Assembly: GCA_022825195.1 (NCBI GenBank)
Contig: JAJDYL010000208.1
Location: 1 to 32,171, forward strand
Direction of reading: 5' to 3'
Origin: Alphaproteobacteria bacterium
GTDB taxonomy: Bacteria > Pseudomonadota > Alphaproteobacteria > Bin95
Length of the DNA stretch: 32,171 nt
Every line of letters starts with the position of its first letter. Positions within the stretch are counted from its first letter, which is position 1. The translations under genes were made by a program, and so were the position numbers. Positions 31,214 to 32,171 of this stretch are shown here, piece after piece. Under the pieces are notes generated by a model. The model had not been told where the DNA came from and ran no database searches. It saw only the letters and a program-made list of their open reading frames with translations.

Positions 31214-32171
31214 GGCGCGATGTGTATGGCAAGCGGTCGGAGAAGCAGTCGGCGGACGAACGCCAGTTGGCGTTCGAGGAGCTGGAGGGCGCGTCCGCGG
31301 AGTTGGAAGCGGAGGCCGCGGTTGACGATCCGTCGCCGCCGCGCGCACCGAGGAAGCCCCGCCCGGAGCGCAATCTCGGCCATTTGCCGGAACATCTGGA
31401 GCGGATCGAGCAGGTGATCGAGCCGGAGAGCACGCTGTGCCCCTGCGGCTGCGGGGAGATGGTGAAGATCGGCGAGGACCGCGCCGAGAGGCTCGACATC
31501 GTGCCGGCTCAGCTTCGGGTGATCGTCACGGTGCGGCCCAAATACGCCTGCCGCAAGTGCGAGGAAGGCGTCACCCAGGCGCCGGCACCGGCGCGGCTGA
31601 TCGAGGGCGCGCTGCCGACCGAAGGCGCCATCGCTCATGTCCTGGTGTCGAAGTTCTCCGACCATCTTCCGTTGTATCGCCAGGCTCAGATCTACGCCCG
31701 CTCGGGGCTGAAGCTGGACCGCTCGACGCTGGCCGGCTGGGTCGGCAAGGCGGCGTTCCACCTCGAGCCCGTGTATGAGCGCCTGAAGGGCGCGTTGAAG
31801 ACGTCGAGCACCCTGGGGCTGGACGAGACCACGGTTCGGGTTCTCGACCCGGGCCGGGGCAAGACCAAAACCGGCTACCTGTGGACCATGGTACGCGACG
31901 AGCGGGCCTGGTCCGGGGCAGACCCACCGGGCGTGGCGTATGAGTATGCGCCCGGGCGCAGCGGCAAGCATGGCGAGAAGCTGTTCGAGGGCTTCAGGGG
32001 AACGGTGCAGGTCGATGGCTATGCCGGCCACAACCGGCTCGGCCGGCCGAACCGCCCGGGCGGGGCGCTGACGCTGGCGGCATGCTGGGTCCATGCCAGG
32101 CGTGGCCTCGAGACGGTGTTCGGCAGCAACGGCTCGCCGATCGCGAAGGCCGGTCTGGACCGCATCGCGCA
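31210..32171 (+). pseudogene. IS66-family transposase, N-terminus missing, runs off the window
   Basis: An uninterrupted frame from about 31210 to the window end encodes most of an IS66-type DDE transposase. It begins at the conserved VYGKRSEKQS motif, which is normally preceded by 60-90 residues of leucine-zipper helix that are absent here. Then come a zinc-binding CPCGCG...CRKC region, LPLYRQAQIYARSGLKLDRS, the first catalytic Asp in LGLDETTV, the second in VQVDGYAG, and CWVHARRG. The C-terminus lies beyond the window. The frame stays open upstream through 31170 but without IS66 sequence, so the gene was cut there, either by insertion of the integrase-bearing element or by deletion. The missing 5' part is not found elsewhere in the window. 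Confidence 0.85.

Overview
The window is GC-rich DNA with the gene density and codon use of an alphaproteobacterium. The evidence is an HU protein, a small conserved protein of an alphaproteobacterial type, a MobF relaxase with a DUF1173-like partner, and GC-rich third codon positions. I cannot name the species. Several genes at about 17.2-18.4 kb and 25.6-26.9 kb are strikingly AT-rich and look recently acquired.

Left part (1-12.1 kb). After an HU gene, a small conserved gene and a broken phytanoyl-CoA dioxygenase gene comes a ribosomal peptide (RiPP) locus of the NHLP (nitrile-hydratase-leader-peptide) type. A minus-strand operon encodes a C39-peptidase ABC exporter, its partner NHLM-type ABC protein, a 62-residue protein, a QW-repeat (terpene-cyclase-like) protein and an unrecognised 350-residue protein. 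The HlyD-type adaptor expected at the head of this operon is cut down to a stub. Diverging from it, behind a good sigma70-type promoter and a palindrome, lies an 87-residue NHLP leader peptide. It ends in a double glycine and a candidate core of only eight residues (IAPTDDSY). It is followed on the same strand by a CmcJ/NvfI-like oxygenase and a small 2OG-Fe(II) oxygenase. The likely logic is: make the precursor, oxidise its short tail, cleave at GG with C39, export. This combination is the best candidate for an undescribed pathway in the window, although the adaptor stub suggests it may be decaying.

Middle part (12.1-25.6 kb). This is a mobile-element backbone. It has a putative relaxosome accessory protein, a TOTE-type primase-helicase with a small overlapping coiled-coil gene, three small exported proteins, an interrupted coiled-coil/membrane-anchor gene, a DUF1173-like protein and a very large MobF (TrwC/TraI-like) relaxase-helicase. 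No type IV secretion genes are visible, so the element looks mobilisable rather than self-transmissible within what is shown.

Right part (25.6-32.2 kb). An AT-rich polytopic membrane protein is preceded by a small gene broken by what looks like a 26-bp duplication. A decayed IS5-like transposase follows, then a two-gene operon with a DUF1353 protein, and then two overlapping tyrosine integrases reading inward from the right edge. Beyond repeated CGGTTGCAC motifs upstream of the integrases, an IS66 transposase lacking its N-terminus runs off the window. The junction at about 31.16-31.21 kb is the probable right end of the integrated element; its left end is not identified.
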